64,000 nt of DNA. Origin: Pseudomonas sp. A34-9 (lineage in GTDB: Bacteria; Pseudomonadota; Gammaproteobacteria; Pseudomonadales; Pseudomonadaceae). The stretch lies in contig NZ_CP119967.1 of the NCBI RefSeq assembly GCF_029543085.1, positions 4,986,501 through 5,050,500 on the forward strand, given 5' to 3'. Positions 1 to 8,736 of this stretch are shown piece after piece. Both the position numbers and the translations under genes were made by a program. The first letter of the stretch is position 1; each line of letters starts with the position of its first letter. The notes beneath the pieces were generated by a model. That model did not search any database. It was given only the letters and a program-made list of their open reading frames with translations, and had not been told where the DNA came from.

Positions 1-428
1 TCTATCACACCGACCCGTACCGCGCGCGTTCGGCCACGCAGAACATGATCCCGAGCAAGACCGGCGCCGCTGAAGCGGTAGGCCTGGTGCTGCCGGAACT
101 GGCGGGCAAACTGACCGGCATGGCCGTGCGGGTGCCGGTGATCAACGTATCGCTGGTCGACTTGACCGTGCAGCTGAAGAAAGAAGCCAGCGCCGAAGAA
201 GTCAACGCGCTGCTCAAGGCTGCGAGCCAGCATTCGAAAATATTGGGTTACAACACGTTGCCGCTGGTTTCCAGCGACTTCAACCACAATCCGCTGTCGT
301 CGATCTTCGACGCCAACCACACCAAATCCAGCGGCAAACTGCTGAAAGTGCTGGCCTGGTACGACAACGAGTGGGGCTTCTCCAACCGCATGCTGGATAA
401 CTGCCTGGCGCTCTGCAACGCCGAGTAA
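1..428 (+). CDS. gap: Glyceraldehyde-3-phosphate dehydrogenase, C-terminal part (5' end outside window)
   Basis: Reading frame is open from base 3 to the stop at 426-428; the start lies left of the window. The visible 141 residues hold the catalytic-domain landmarks of phosphorylating GAPDH: the stretch leading to [10 protein letters not shown], the phosphate-site region [14 protein letters not shown], and the C-terminal [11 protein letters not shown] that closes the active site. The enzyme oxidises glyceraldehyde-3-phosphate to 1,3-bisphosphoglycerate with NAD in the cytosol. Of the two GAPDH types usual in Pseudomonas this matches the shorter, E. coli-like one (about 333 residues; PA3195 type, from memory), not the longer PA3001 type with its N-terminal extension. 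A palindromic repeat follows the stop. Confidence 0.95.
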   Translation, partial: YHTDPYRARSATQNMIPSKTGAAEAVGLVLPELAGKLTGMAVRVPVINVSLVDLTVQLKKEASAEEVNALLKAASQHSKILGYNTLPLVSSDFNHNPLSSIFDANHTKSSGKLLKVLAWYDNEWGFSNRMLDNCLALCNAE

Positions 429-444
429 GTTGTCCCGTCCCCCC

Positions 445-527
445 TGTAGGAGCTGCCGGAGGCTGCGATCTTTTGATCTTGTTTTAAAAGCAACATCAAA
501 AGATCGCAGCCTGCGGCAGCTCCTACA
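445..527. repeat. REP-type palindrome, family A (copy 1)
   Basis: Two inverted arms, TGTAGGAGCTGCCGGAGGCT... and ...AGCTCCTACA, each ending inward in GATCTTTTGAT, separated by a short T/A-rich centre. This is the first of seven copies in the window. It sits just after the gap stop codon and may act as a transcript end or mRNA-stabilising hairpin. Confidence 0.9.
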
Positions 528-588
528 TTTCGATCCGCACAAGACCTTTACCGTTCTTTGACAAATCAAGGCTTGACCATACGACTAG

Positions 589-605
589 ATGATAAGCATT
601 ATCAT
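589..605. promoter_or_regulatory. Fur box upstream of the ECF sigma factor gene
   Basis: ATGATAA-GCA-TTATCAT is a perfect 7-bp inverted repeat with a 3-base centre, close to the Fur 19-mer consensus. It ends 26 bases before the GTG start of the sigma factor gene, where it would overlap the promoter. Iron-loaded Fur should repress the locus here; binding is inferred from the motif. Confidence 0.85.
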
Positions 606-631
606 TCGCTCAAAATGGATCAGGTCCTCCC

Positions 632-1159
632 GTGAGTCAATCGCGCTTCAACCACGTCTTCCTCACCCAGCGCACGTCCTTGCTGCGAACGCTGGAACGG
701 ATGGTCAACAATCACAGCACCGCTGAAGACCTGCTGCAGGAGACCTACCTGCGCGTGACGCGGGCGTTGAGCGAGCGGGCCATCGATCACCTCGAACCTT
801 TTGTCTTCCAGACCGCGCGCAATCTGGCGCTGGATCATTTGCGCGCGCGCAAGATCCATTCGCGAACCATGGTCGATGACGTGCCGCAGGAAGTCGTGCA
901 CAGCGTCGCCGCCCCTGCCAGCAGCGCCGAAGATGCCGCCCACGCCGAACAGATGCTGGAGCGCCTGAACGTGAGCCTCAGTCAACTCAGCCCCCGCCAG
1001 CAGCAGATTTTCATCCTCAGTCGTTTGCACGGGAACAGTTATCAGGAAATCGCTGATGAGCTGAACGTCTCCCTCAGCACGGTGCAGAAAGAATTGAAGC
1101 TGATCATGACCATTTGCATCGGCGTCGCCGAACGACACGACAGCAGCGGCAAGCTGTAA
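632..1159 (+). CDS. ECF sigma factor, FecI family (iron-starvation type)
   Basis: 175 residues with GTG start. Sigma region 2 spans roughly residues 10-80 (LLQETYLRVTRA; VFQTARNLALDHLRARK), and region 4 roughly 115-165 (LSPRQQQIFILSRLHGNSYQEIADELNVSLSTVQ, split here as a helix-turn-helix). There are no region 1 or 3 domains, as expected of an ECF factor. A Fur box lies upstream and a FecR-type anti-sigma gene, TonB receptor and heme oxygenase follow, so it very likely drives heme uptake under iron starvation. The gene order sigma/anti-sigma/receptor matches HasI-HasS-HasR and P. aeruginosa HxuI-HxuR-HxuA; assignment to the Hxu type is my inference. Confidence 0.93.
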   Translation: MSQSRFNHVFLTQRTSLLRTLERMVNNHSTAEDLLQETYLRVTRALSERAIDHLEPFVFQTARNLALDHLRARKIHSRTMVDDVPQEVVHSVAAPASSAEDAAHAEQMLERLNVSLSQLSPRQQQIFILSRLHGNSYQEIADELNVSLSTVQKELKLIMTICIGVAERHDSSGKL

Positions 1160-1163
1160 GCTT

Positions 1164-1249
1164 CAAGCTCCAAGCTCCAAGCTCCAAGCTCCAAGCTCCA
1201 AGTAAAAACGAAAAGCAGTACACGCATCAGGCTTGCAGCTTGCAGCTTG
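1164..1249. repeat. Heptanucleotide tandem repeat with partly complementary downstream repeat
   Basis: Five exact copies of CAAGCTC run from 1164 to 1198 with a partial sixth. At 1231-1249 lies GCTTGCAGCTTGCAGCTTG, whose complement matches the first array except at one base in each seven. The two arrays could pair as an imperfect hairpin with about a 28-base loop, in the gap between sigma and anti-sigma genes. Confidence 0.85.
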
Positions 1250-1288
1250 ACGCTAGAAACTGCTTCGCCAGAAGCCCGAGGAAACACC

Positions 1289-2254
1289 GTGACGGACACC
1301 CACCGCTCGCCTTCGCCGGATTCGGTGCAGGACGCTGCAAACGCAATGGACCAGGCTCTGGACTGGCTCATCGTGCTCGGCAGTCCGGACGAGGAGCAGA
1401 CCCGGCAGTTCCATGCCTGGCTGGCGGCCGACCCGCTGAATGCCGAGGCGTTTGCCAAGGCCCAGGCGATCTGGGACGGCCCGCAAGTCGCCCAGTGCGC
1501 ACAAAGCCTGGCGGCCAAGCCTGCGAAAGTCACCGTGCTCAAGCGTCTGCGTCCGCACTGGAAACCGTTGGCTACTGCAGCGGTGCTGATCCTCGGTCTG
1601 TTCAGTTTCAGTAACTTGCCGATGCGGATTCAGGCCGATCATCTGACCGTCGTCGGCGAGCGCCAGCGTCTGCAACTGGAGGACGGTTCGAAAGTCCTGC
1701 TCAATACCAATTCGGCATTCTCCAGCACCATCAATGATCAGCAGCGCGTTGCCCGGTTGTTTCAGGGCGAAGCGTTTTTCGAGATCGCCAGCGGCCGCAG
1801 TCAACCGCTGGAAATCGATGCCGGCCCGGTTCGCGCCAGCGTGCGCGATACTGCGTTCGCGGTGCGTTATCTCGATGGCGTGGCGCAGGTCAACGTGCAG
1901 CGAGGTGATGTCGATCTACAGGCAACGCATAACGACGCTCGCGTACGTCTGACGGCGGGTGAGAGTATTCGTATCGGCCCCAACGGCTTCGACCGCCCGG
2001 CCAAACTCGACGTCAACACTGACCTGGCCTGGGTGCAAGGTCGGTTGGTGTTCGAGAACTGCCCGTTGAATCAGGTGCTGGCCGAATTGCGCCGCTACTA
2101 TCCAGGCTGGATCATCAACACCAACGAGCAATTGGCCGACGTCGCCGTGACCGGCAATTACCGCCTCGATCAGCCGCTCGACGTGGTTCGCTCCCTTGCT
2201 CACATAACCTCGGCGCAACTGAAAGAATTCCCTGCCGTGGTCATCCTGAACTAA
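1289..2254 (+). CDS. FecR-family anti-sigma factor
   Basis: GTG start at 1289 is chosen because GAGGAAA sits 7-8 bases upstream; an ATG at 1247 in the same frame lacks such a site. The 321-residue protein has an N-terminal DUF4880 cytoplasmic domain (ALDWLIVLGSPDEEQTRQF; about residues 20-65), one membrane segment (ATAAVLILGLFSFSNL; about 92-108), a FecR periplasmic domain and a C-terminal STN-like segment (VFENCPLNQVLAELRRYYPGW). Such proteins hold or activate the partner sigma factor in response to the receptor's N-terminal signalling domain across the periplasm. It is paired with the sigma gene 130 bp upstream and the STN-bearing receptor downstream. Confidence 0.92.
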   Translation: MTDTHRSPSPDSVQDAANAMDQALDWLIVLGSPDEEQTRQFHAWLAADPLNAEAFAKAQAIWDGPQVAQCAQSLAAKPAKVTVLKRLRPHWKPLATAAVLILGLFSFSNLPMRIQADHLTVVGERQRLQLEDGSKVLLNTNSAFSSTINDQQRVARLFQGEAFFEIASGRSQPLEIDAGPVRASVRDTAFAVRYLDGVAQVNVQRGDVDLQATHNDARVRLTAGESIRIGPNGFDRPAKLDVNTDLAWVQGRLVFENCPLNQVLAELRRYYPGWIINTNEQLADVAVTGNYRLDQPLDVVRSLAHITSAQLKEFPAVVILN

Positions 2255-2271
2255 ATGAGAATTATTTTTAC
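2253..2271. promoter_or_regulatory. Fur-box-like sequence before the receptor gene
   Basis: AAATGAGAATTATTTTTAC overlaps the fecR-like stop codon. It resembles the AATGAGAATTATT type of Fur site common before TonB receptors, but the right half is degenerate, so this is a candidate only. Confidence 0.45.
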
Positions 2272-2301
2272 TCGATAGCCCGCGTCAGTACGTCTCGTTA
2301 T
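2265..2301 (+). promoter_or_regulatory. Candidate ECF-dependent promoter of the receptor gene
   Basis: TTTTTAC (2265-2271) and CGTCTCGTTAT (2291-2301) lie 19 bases apart. Exactly the same two motifs with the same 19-base gap occur before the heme oxygenase gene (5009-5045). A CGT at the -10 region is known from PvdS-type iron-starvation promoters, which supports recognition by the locus sigma factor. Assignment of -35 and -10 is inference. Confidence 0.6.
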
Positions 2302-2376
2302 AGCCAATGCAATTGATTCGCAACACGCGAAGCCAATCAGCCCCTATAAAGATTCGTGCGACACGGAGCGCTATCG

Positions 2377-4962
2377 ATGTCCTCACGCCTTACCCGCCAG
2401 ACTGCTTCCCCTTCCCGCGTATTGTCGCTGTTGACCGCTGCCATTCTGATTGCCGGCACTGCACCGCTGATGGCTGCCACCGAGCAGCCCGCGCGGAACA
2501 TGGGTGATTACTCGTTCTCCATCGGCCAGCAGCCGCTGGTGTCGGCACTCAATGCCTTCACCGCCGTAACCGGCTGGCAAGTCGGCTTGCCGGCAGAACT
2601 GGGTCAGGGCGTGTCGTCGCCGGGCGTGCGTGGCTCGCTGCCAGCGGAAAAGGCCCTGGAGCGCCTGTTGGTGGGGACCAACCTGAGCTTCCGCAAAATC
2701 AGCAACAACAACGTCGTACTGGAAAAGCGCAACGCCAGCGGCACGCTCAATCTGGATCAGGTGACCATCAGCGCCACCCGTCAGGAGCAGTCGGTCAACA
2801 GCGTGCCGGCCACCGTCACCGTGCAGACCCGTCAGGACCTGGACCGCAACAACGTCAATACCATCAAGGATCTGGTGCGTTATGAGCCGGGTGTTTCCGT
2901 CGGCGGCGCCGGTCAGCGTGGCGGTATCAGCGGCTATAACATTCGCGGCATCGACGGTGATCGCATCCTCACCCAAGTCGACGGTGTCGAAGTGCCGGAC
3001 GGTTTCTTCAACGGCCCGTACGCCAAAACCCAGCGCAATTACGTTGACCCGGAAATCGTCAAACGCGTGGAAATCCTCCGTGGCCCGGCCTCGGTGCTGT
3101 ACGGCAGCAACGCCATCGGCGGCGCCGTCAGCTATTACACCCTCGATGCCGACGACATCATCAAGCCCGGCAAAGACGTCGGTGCGCGTCTGAAAACCGG
3201 TTACAGCTCTGCCGATGACAGCTGGCTGAAGTCCGCCACCGTGGCCGGTCGTGCCGAGCAGTTCGACGGCTTGCTGCACTACAGCCAACGCGACGGCCAC
3301 GAAACCGATTCCTACGGCAGCAACAACGGCACCGGTCTGGAACGCACCGCTGCCAACCCGGAAGACGTCAACGCCTACAACGTCTTGGCCAAGATCGGCT
3401 GGAACTACAACGAAGACTCGCGTCTGGGCCTGACCTACGAAAAGTACAAGGACGATCGCGACACCGATCAGAAAAGCGCCTACGGCGGCCCATACTTCAA
3501 CGGCGCACCGACCATCCCCGACAGCGTACTGCCCGGCGGCATGTACCAATGGCGCACCGGTAACGACACCATCACCCGTGAGCGTTTCGGTATCGAACAC
3601 CGCTTCGCCCTCGACAGCCTGCTGGTCGACAACGTGAAGTGGAGCCTCAACCACCAGATCGCCAAGACCGACCAGAGCACCACCGAGTTCTACTACCCGA
3701 TCACCCGTAAGGTGCTGCGGACTCGCGACACGATCTACGAAGAAAAACAGTGGGTGTTCGATGCGCAACTGGACAAGGCGTTCGCCATCGGCGACACCGA
3801 TCACGTGCTGACTTACGGCACCACCATCAAGCAACAGAAAGTCACCGGCTCGCGCAGCGGCGACGGCACCTGCCTGGCCGTCGGTCGCGGCTGCACGGCC
3901 ATCGGGGCAACCAGTACCGCTGACGTGTTGGCCAAAGCCACCGACTTCCCGGACCCGACCATCAACACCTACAGCGTGTTCGCGCAGGATCAGATCAGCT
4001 GGAACAACTGGACCTTCCTGCCGGGACTGCGCTACGACTACACCCAGCTCAAGCCGCACATCACTCAGGAGTTCCTCAACACCGTAGCAGCTGATGGCCA
4101 AGGCACGGTCAGCGACGAGAACAAGACCTGGCACAAAGTCTCGCCGAAGTTCGGCCTGACCTACGCCCTGACCGAGCACTACACCTGGTACGGTCAGTAC
4201 GCCGAAGGCTTCCGCACGCCGACCGCGAAAGCCCTGTACGGCCGCTTCGAAAACACCACCACCGGCTACAGCGTGGCGCCGAACCCGGACCTCGAACCGG
4301 AGAAAAGCAAAAGCTACGAAACCGGTCTGCGCGGGAACTTCGAGCAAGGCTCGTTTGACGTAGCAGTGTTCTATAACAAGTACCGCGATTTCATCAATGA
4401 AGACGCCGTGACCCCGGGCCGCAACGAGCTGACTTTCCAGTCGGCCAACATCAAGCACGCCACCATCAAGGGCGCGGAAATCAAAGGTCGTCTGAACCTG
4501 GACGCGTTCGGCGCTCCGCAAGGCCTCTACACCCAGGGCTCGATTGCCTACGCCTACGGTCGCAACAACGATAACGGCGAGCCGATCAACAGCGTCAACC
4601 CGCTGACCGGCGTGTTCGGTCTGGGTTACGACCAGGACAACTACGGCGGCCTGCTGAGCTGGACTGTGGTGAAGAAAAAGGATCGCGTCGACGACAGCAA
4701 CTTCAAGTCGCCGGATGGCGTCAGCAGCCAATTCAAAACCCCGGGCTTCGGCATTCTTGATCTGGCCGGGTACTACAAAGTCACCGACGACGTCACCGTC
4801 AGCGGCGGCATCTACAACCTGACCGACAAGAAGTACTGGCTGTGGGATGACGTGCGCGGTTACGACAGCGTCGGCGAAGCCTCGGTGACGCAACCGGCCA
4901 ACCTCGATCGCCTGACCCAACCGGGTCGCAACTTCGCGATCAACCTGATCTGGGACATCTGA
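2377..4962 (+). CDS. TonB-dependent heme receptor with STN signalling domain
   Basis: 861 residues from the ATG at 2377 (GGAG nearby upstream; an in-frame ATG at 2356 is less well placed). In order: signal peptide to about residue 34 (ends ...APLMA-A), STN domain about 43-115 (YSFSIGQQPLVSALNAF), plug domain about 130-250, then a 22-strand barrel. The heme-receptor boxes appear as FRTP (612-615) and NPDL (636-639). No histidine lies between them; Tyr621 and Tyr631 do. The STN domain means the receptor signals to the FecR-type protein encoded upstream. It imports heme or a heme-protein ligand through the outer membrane using TonB energy. Gene context (heme oxygenase next) supports heme as the ligand. 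Confidence 0.92.
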   Translation: MSSRLTRQTASPSRVLSLLTAAILIAGTAPLMAATEQPARNMGDYSFSIGQQPLVSALNAFTAVTGWQVGLPAELGQGVSSPGVRGSLPAEKALERLLVGTNLSFRKISNNNVVLEKRNASGTLNLDQVTISATRQEQSVNSVPATVTVQTRQDLDRNNVNTIKDLVRYEPGVSVGGAGQRGGISGYNIRGIDGDRILTQVDGVEVPDGFFNGPYAKTQRNYVDPEIVKRVEILRGPASVLYGSNAIGGAVSYYTLDADDIIKPGKDVGARLKTGYSSADDSWLKSATVAGRAEQFDGLLHYSQRDGHETDSYGSNNGTGLERTAANPEDVNAYNVLAKIGWNYNEDSRLGLTYEKYKDDRDTDQKSAYGGPYFNGAPTIPDSVLPGGMYQWRTGNDTITRERFGIEHRFALDSLLVDNVKWSLNHQIAKTDQSTTEFYYPITRKVLRTRDTIYEEKQWVFDAQLDKAFAIGDTDHVLTYGTTIKQQKVTGSRSGDGTCLAVGRGCTAIGATSTADVLAKATDFPDPTINTYSVFAQDQISWNNWTFLPGLRYDYTQLKPHITQEFLNTVAADGQGTVSDENKTWHKVSPKFGLTYALTEHYTWYGQYAEGFRTPTAKALYGRFENTTTGYSVAPNPDLEPEKSKSYETGLRGNFEQGSFDVAVFYNKYRDFINEDAVTPGRNELTFQSANIKHATIKGAEIKGRLNLDAFGAPQGLYTQGSIAYAYGRNNDNGEPINSVNPLTGVFGLGYDQDNYGGLLSWTVVKKKDRVDDSNFKSPDGVSSQFKTPGFGILDLAGYYKVTDDVTVSGGIYNLTDKKYWLWDDVRGYDSVGEASVTQPANLDRLTQPGRNFAINLIWDI

Positions 4963-4971
4963 TCCGGTCGA

Positions 4972-5013
4972 CCTCACTGCGCCTGTTCAGGCACCGCGTA
5001 GTGAGGTTTTTTT
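4972..5013 (+). terminator. Rho-independent terminator after the receptor gene
   Basis: CCTCACTGCG pairs with CGTAGTGAGG (one G-T pair) followed by seven T. It separates the receptor from the heme oxygenase gene, which has its own promoter-like motif overlapping the T tract. Confidence 0.85.
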
Positions 5014-5045
5014 ACGCTTGAACGGCGTCTGGTTCGTCTCGTTAT
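5009..5045 (+). promoter_or_regulatory. Candidate ECF-dependent promoter of the heme oxygenase gene
   Basis: TTTTTAC (5009-5015), 19 bases, CGTCTCGTTAT (5035-5045): identical in both motifs and spacing to the element before the receptor gene. It lies 28 bases before the ATG. Confidence 0.6.
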
Positions 5046-5073
5046 CAAGCGCCTCTTTTATCAAGGACATGTC

Positions 5074-5670
5074 ATGACCACTTCGGAAAAAGCCCTGCGT
5101 TCACAACGCCTGAACCAGATTACCCATGAGCCGCACAGCAAACTGGATGCGCTGGTGAAGGCTCACGCGCCGTTCGAGACTCGCGCCAACTTCGCCCGTT
5201 TTGTCGTCGCGCAGTACCTGTTCCAGTCGGAACTGGTCGACCTGTACAACAACGCCGAACTGACCGCCATCGTCCCTGACTTGCCGGCCCGCTGCCGCGC
5301 CGAAGCGGCCAAGGCTGACCTCGCGGACCTGGAAACCGAAGTGCCGGCCCCGGTAGCCGGCGCGGTGAAGAACCCAAGCAAGGCCCGTGCACTGGGCTGG
5401 ATCTTTGTCTCCGAAGGCTCGAAGCTCGGTGCGGCGTTCCTGATCAAACGCGCCGTGGCCCTGGAGCTGAGCGAAACCTTTGGTGCCCGTCACCTGGGTG
5501 AGCCACAAGGTGGCCGTGCCGAAGGCTGGAAGAGCTTCGTGCGCACCCTCGATTCGCTGCCGTTCAGCGCTGAAGAGGAAGCCGAAGTGGAGCAAGGCGC
5601 GATCGATGCGTTCAACCGCTTCACCGTGCTGCTGGAACAGGCTTACGCGATAGAAGCCGAAACGGCCTGA
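5074..5670 (+). CDS. hemO: Biliverdin-producing heme oxygenase (PigA/HemO family)
   Basis: 198 residues, the length of P. aeruginosa PigA/HemO, and closely similar along its length (RSQRLN, EPH, NFARFV, AQYLFQ, ALGWIFVSEGSKLGAAFL, FGARHLGEP, GGRAEGWKSF). His21 in the HEPH motif is the expected proximal heme ligand, matching NEPH of PigA. The SEGSKLGAA helix is the distal helix over the heme. The cytoplasmic enzyme opens heme to biliverdin, CO and Fe2+, releasing iron taken in by the receptor encoded upstream. AAGGAC precedes the ATG. A family A palindrome follows the gene. Confidence 0.96.
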   Translation: MTTSEKALRSQRLNQITHEPHSKLDALVKAHAPFETRANFARFVVAQYLFQSELVDLYNNAELTAIVPDLPARCRAEAAKADLADLETEVPAPVAGAVKNPSKARALGWIFVSEGSKLGAAFLIKRAVALELSETFGARHLGEPQGGRAEGWKSFVRTLDSLPFSAEEEAEVEQGAIDAFNRFTVLLEQAYAIEAETA

Positions 5671-5688
5671 AGCAACACATACCCTCCC

Positions 5689-5766
5689 TGTAGGAGCTGC
5701 CGCAGGCTGCGATCTTTTGATGTTGCTTTCAAGATCAAAAGATCGCAGCCTGCGGCAGCTCCTACA
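5689..5766. repeat. REP-type palindrome, family A (copy 2)
   Basis: TGTAGGAGCTGCCGCAGGCT... and its inverted arm ending in AGCTCCTACA, between the heme oxygenase and DUF454 genes. Confidence 0.9.
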
Positions 5767-5824
5767 GGGGAACTGCAACAACCTGTAAGATCTCCATTCC
5801 GCTTCAGAAGCCACCGCTGAGCCC

Positions 5825-6235
5825 ATGCCGCAACCCGCCTCCTCGAAACTCGCCCGCGTGCTGTTCGGCCTGCTGGCCTACGTCAGCCTCGGCATCGGCT
5901 TGATCGCCATTGTCGTGCCCGGCCTGCCGACCACCGAGTTCATCCTTCTCGCCGCCTGGGCCGCGACCCGCAGTTCGCCGCGCCTGAGTGCCTGGCTGGA
6001 AAACCATCGCTTGTTCGGGCCGATCCTCAGCAATTGGCGCAACGGCAAGATCATCGCGCGCAAGGCCAAGGTCAGTGCGACGCTGAGCATGCTGCTCTGC
6101 GCGACGTTGATGCTGGTGATGCTTGATCACGGCTGGCCGATCTATCTGGCGATTGCCGGGATGAGCCTGGGCAATCTGTGGATCTGGTCGCGCCCGGAAT
6201 CGATCACTGTGCGCATCGATCCTTCTTCACGCTGA
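5825..6235 (+). CDS. DUF454 (YbaN-like) inner membrane protein
   Basis: 136 residues. The family signature is clear: VPGLPTTEFILLAAWAATRSSPRLSAWL near residues 36-63, followed by the conserved LFGPILSNWRNGKIIARKAK segment (split across 65-84). Two or three hydrophobic segments (about 12-34, 92-110, 114-128) place it in the inner membrane. Function is unknown; E. coli YbaN is the model member. Placement just after a heme oxygenase gene suggests, but does not prove, a link with heme or iron. Confidence 0.85.
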   Translation: MPQPASSKLARVLFGLLAYVSLGIGLIAIVVPGLPTTEFILLAAWAATRSSPRLSAWLENHRLFGPILSNWRNGKIIARKAKVSATLSMLLCATLMLVMLDHGWPIYLAIAGMSLGNLWIWSRPESITVRIDPSSR

Positions 6236-6425
6236 AACATCCCTGTAATTAATCCATTTTTCAGCACATTCTCCTGCGCAAACGTTTAGCGGTGACCGTC
6301 CGTCGGCACGCGCCTCATGCCCTCTGCTTCCACGCCGATGAGCATTGAATGGCGCTGAATGGATTTGGCGAACCGGATAGTTCATGTCCGCATGCCACCC
6401 GTTTATTCATTCGCGAGATCGCCCC

Positions 6426-8564
6426 ATGTTCGACGCTCTGTCCATACGCCTGAAAATCGTCCTGCTCTCCGGCCTGTGCCTGCTCGGTGTGGTTGCGCTG
6501 ATCGTCGGCATGAACATCTACCAGACCAATCAGAACGACGAACTGGTCAGTGACTCCAGCAACAAGCTGCTCACCGCCAGCGTCGAGAATCTGTTGCAAG
6601 CCAAAGCCGCCGAACAAGCGGTACGGGTGCAGAAAACCTTTGGCGAAAGCCTGTTGGTGATCACTGCCCTGGCCGACCAGATCAAGGACATGCGGGTGAT
6701 GGCCGCCAAGCGTTCGCTGGACGCCGGTGCCTTGCGGGAAGAGTTGAACCTGAGCCTGAAAACCGCCTTTGAGCGCAACGACAAAGTGCTCGGCATCTGG
6801 CTCGCCTTCGAGCCGAATGGCCTCGACGGCAAGGACAGCGAGTTCGTCAACGACGCCGCGCGCCAGTCCAACGAAGCCGGACGCTTCGCCACGTACTGGA
6901 GCCGTGCGGCCGGCTCGGCGCTGAACACGATCATGGTCGAAGAAGACATGACCAAGACCACCCTCAGCCTCAGCGGCACGCCGTACAACAGCTGGTACAC
7001 CTGCCCTCGCGACAACAAGCGCACCTGCCTGCTCGACCCGTATGCCGACACCGTGGGCACCAAGGAAATGCTCATGACGACCATTTCCGTGCCGTTGATC
7101 GTCGACGGCAAGGCCATTGGCGTGGTCGGTGTCGACATCGCCCTCGACGCCCTGCAAGCGGCAGCCGTGGACTCCCAGCGCAACCTGTTCAACAACGCCG
7201 GGCACATGCTGATCGTTTCCGGCAGCGGCGTGCTCGGTGCCGACAGTTCTGACGCCAGCAAGGTCGGTAAAAAAATCAGCAATACCCTCGGCGCCGATGG
7301 CCAGGATGTACTGCAACTGCTGACCTCCGGCACACCGAAAATTCTCGAACAGGGTGATTTGATCCGTGCCGTTTACCCGGTCGACCCGATCGGTAACTCA
7401 CGCGCCTGGGGTGTGGTCATCGACCTGCCGAAACAAGTGCTGCTGGCCGACTCGGTCAAGCTGCAAGCGGTACTCGATGATGCTCAGGAAACCGGCGTGC
7501 TCACCGCGCTGCTGGTCGCCGTGGTTGCCGGTCTGGTTGGCCTGTTGTTGATCTGGCTGACCGCGTCCGGCGTTACTCGCCCGATCAATAGCGTTGCCGA
7601 GATGCTGAAGAACATCGCCAGCGGCGAAGGTGATCTGACCCAGCGCCTGAACTACAGCAAAAAGGATGAACTGGGCGAACTGGTCAACTGGTTCAACCGC
7701 TTCCTCGACAAGCTGCAACCGACCATCGCGCAGATCAAGCAGAGCATCACCGAGGCGCGCGGCACCGCCGACCAGTCTTCGGAAATCGCCCGCCAGACCA
7801 GCGAAGGCATGCAGGTGCAGTTCCGCGAGATTGACCAGGTGGCCACCGCCTCCAACGAAATGAGCGCCACCGCTCACGACGTCGCCAACAGCGCATCGAA
7901 CGCAGCCAATGCCGCCAAAGGTGCCGATCAGTCGGCCAAGGACGGCATGTCGATCATCGAGCGCAGCACCCGCGACATCAACCAACTGGCCGAGGAAGTC
8001 AGCAAAGCGGTCACCGAGGTTGAAGCGCTGGCGGTCAACAGCGAGCAGATCGGCTCGGTGCTGGAAGTGATCCGCAGCATCGCCGAACAGACCAACCTGC
8101 TCGCCCTCAACGCCGCCATCGAAGCGGCCCGCGCCGGTGAGAGCGGGCGTGGGTTTGCCGTGGTCGCTGACGAAGTGCGCAACCTCGCCAAGCGCACGCA
8201 GGATTCGGTGGAAGAAATTCGCGTAGTCATCGAGCGGATTCAGACCGGCACCCGTGGCGTGGTCGCGACCATGCATTCGAGCCAGACCCAGGCGCACAAC
8301 AACGCCGGGCAGATTCGTCAGGCGGTCGATGCGCTGGGCAAGATCAGCGATGCGGTGACGGTGATCAGCGACATGAACCTGCAGATTGCCAGCGCGGCCG
8401 AACAGCAAAGTGCGGTGGCTGAAGAGGTGAATCGCAACGTCTCGGCGATTCGCACCGTGACTGAAACCCTGACCGAGCAGGCCACCGAGTCGGCGGCGAT
8501 CAGCAGTCAGCTGAATGCTTTGGCCAGCCAGCAGATGAAATTGATGGATCAGTTCCGCGTCTGA
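6426..8564 (+). CDS. Methyl-accepting chemotaxis protein with dCache sensor
   Basis: 712 residues from the ATG at 6426; the longer frame from 6384 would put a soluble stretch before the first membrane helix. Membrane helix 1 is about residues 8-30, a large double-Cache periplasmic domain about 35-345 (contains [19 protein letters not shown] and [12 protein letters not shown]), helix 2 about 357-378, HAMP about 379-430, and the signalling domain to the end. The hairpin tip [20 protein letters not shown] lies near residue 555. There is no C-terminal CheR-binding pentapeptide. The ligand cannot be read from sequence; two cysteines in the sensor (WYTC, RTC) may form a disulfide. Confidence 0.93.
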   Translation: MFDALSIRLKIVLLSGLCLLGVVALIVGMNIYQTNQNDELVSDSSNKLLTASVENLLQAKAAEQAVRVQKTFGESLLVITALADQIKDMRVMAAKRSLDAGALREELNLSLKTAFERNDKVLGIWLAFEPNGLDGKDSEFVNDAARQSNEAGRFATYWSRAAGSALNTIMVEEDMTKTTLSLSGTPYNSWYTCPRDNKRTCLLDPYADTVGTKEMLMTTISVPLIVDGKAIGVVGVDIALDALQAAAVDSQRNLFNNAGHMLIVSGSGVLGADSSDASKVGKKISNTLGADGQDVLQLLTSGTPKILEQGDLIRAVYPVDPIGNSRAWGVVIDLPKQVLLADSVKLQAVLDDAQETGVLTALLVAVVAGLVGLLLIWLTASGVTRPINSVAEMLKNIASGEGDLTQRLNYSKKDELGELVNWFNRFLDKLQPTIAQIKQSITEARGTADQSSEIARQTSEGMQVQFREIDQVATASNEMSATAHDVANSASNAANAAKGADQSAKDGMSIIERSTRDINQLAEEVSKAVTEVEALAVNSEQIGSVLEVIRSIAEQTNLLALNAAIEAARAGESGRGFAVVADEVRNLAKRTQDSVEEIRVVIERIQTGTRGVVATMHSSQTQAHNNAGQIRQAVDALGKISDAVTVISDMNLQIASAAEQQSAVAEEVNRNVSAIRTVTETLTEQATESAAISSQLNALASQQMKLMDQFRV

Positions 8565-8572
8565 CGCGAAGA

Positions 8573-8685
8573 GATCGTTCCCACGCTCTGCGTGGGAATG
8601 CAGCCCGGGACGCTCCGCGTCCCAATCGGAAGCTGGAACGCGGAGCGTCCCTTGATGCATTCCCACGCGGAGCGTGGGAACGATC
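8573..8685. repeat. Large compound palindrome, family C
   Basis: GATCGTTCCCACGCTCTGCG opens the element and its near-complement CGCGGAGCGTGGGAACGATC closes it. Inner arms GGGACGCTCCGCGTCCC and GGAACGCGGAGCGTCCC form a second palindrome. The whole can fold into a long cruciform between the chemoreceptor and CoA-transferase genes. Confidence 0.9.
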
Positions 8686-8736
8686 CTCCTCGTGCTTTTT
8701 TGCACTATCATCGCCCTCTCTCCCGGAGGGCCTTCG

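Noticed and set aside
2383..4977. 864-codon open frame on the minus strand over the TonB receptor gene
   Set aside because: It is antisense to a well-supported gene; its protein is a low-complexity Val/Gly/Asp-rich shadow caused by high-GC codon bias.
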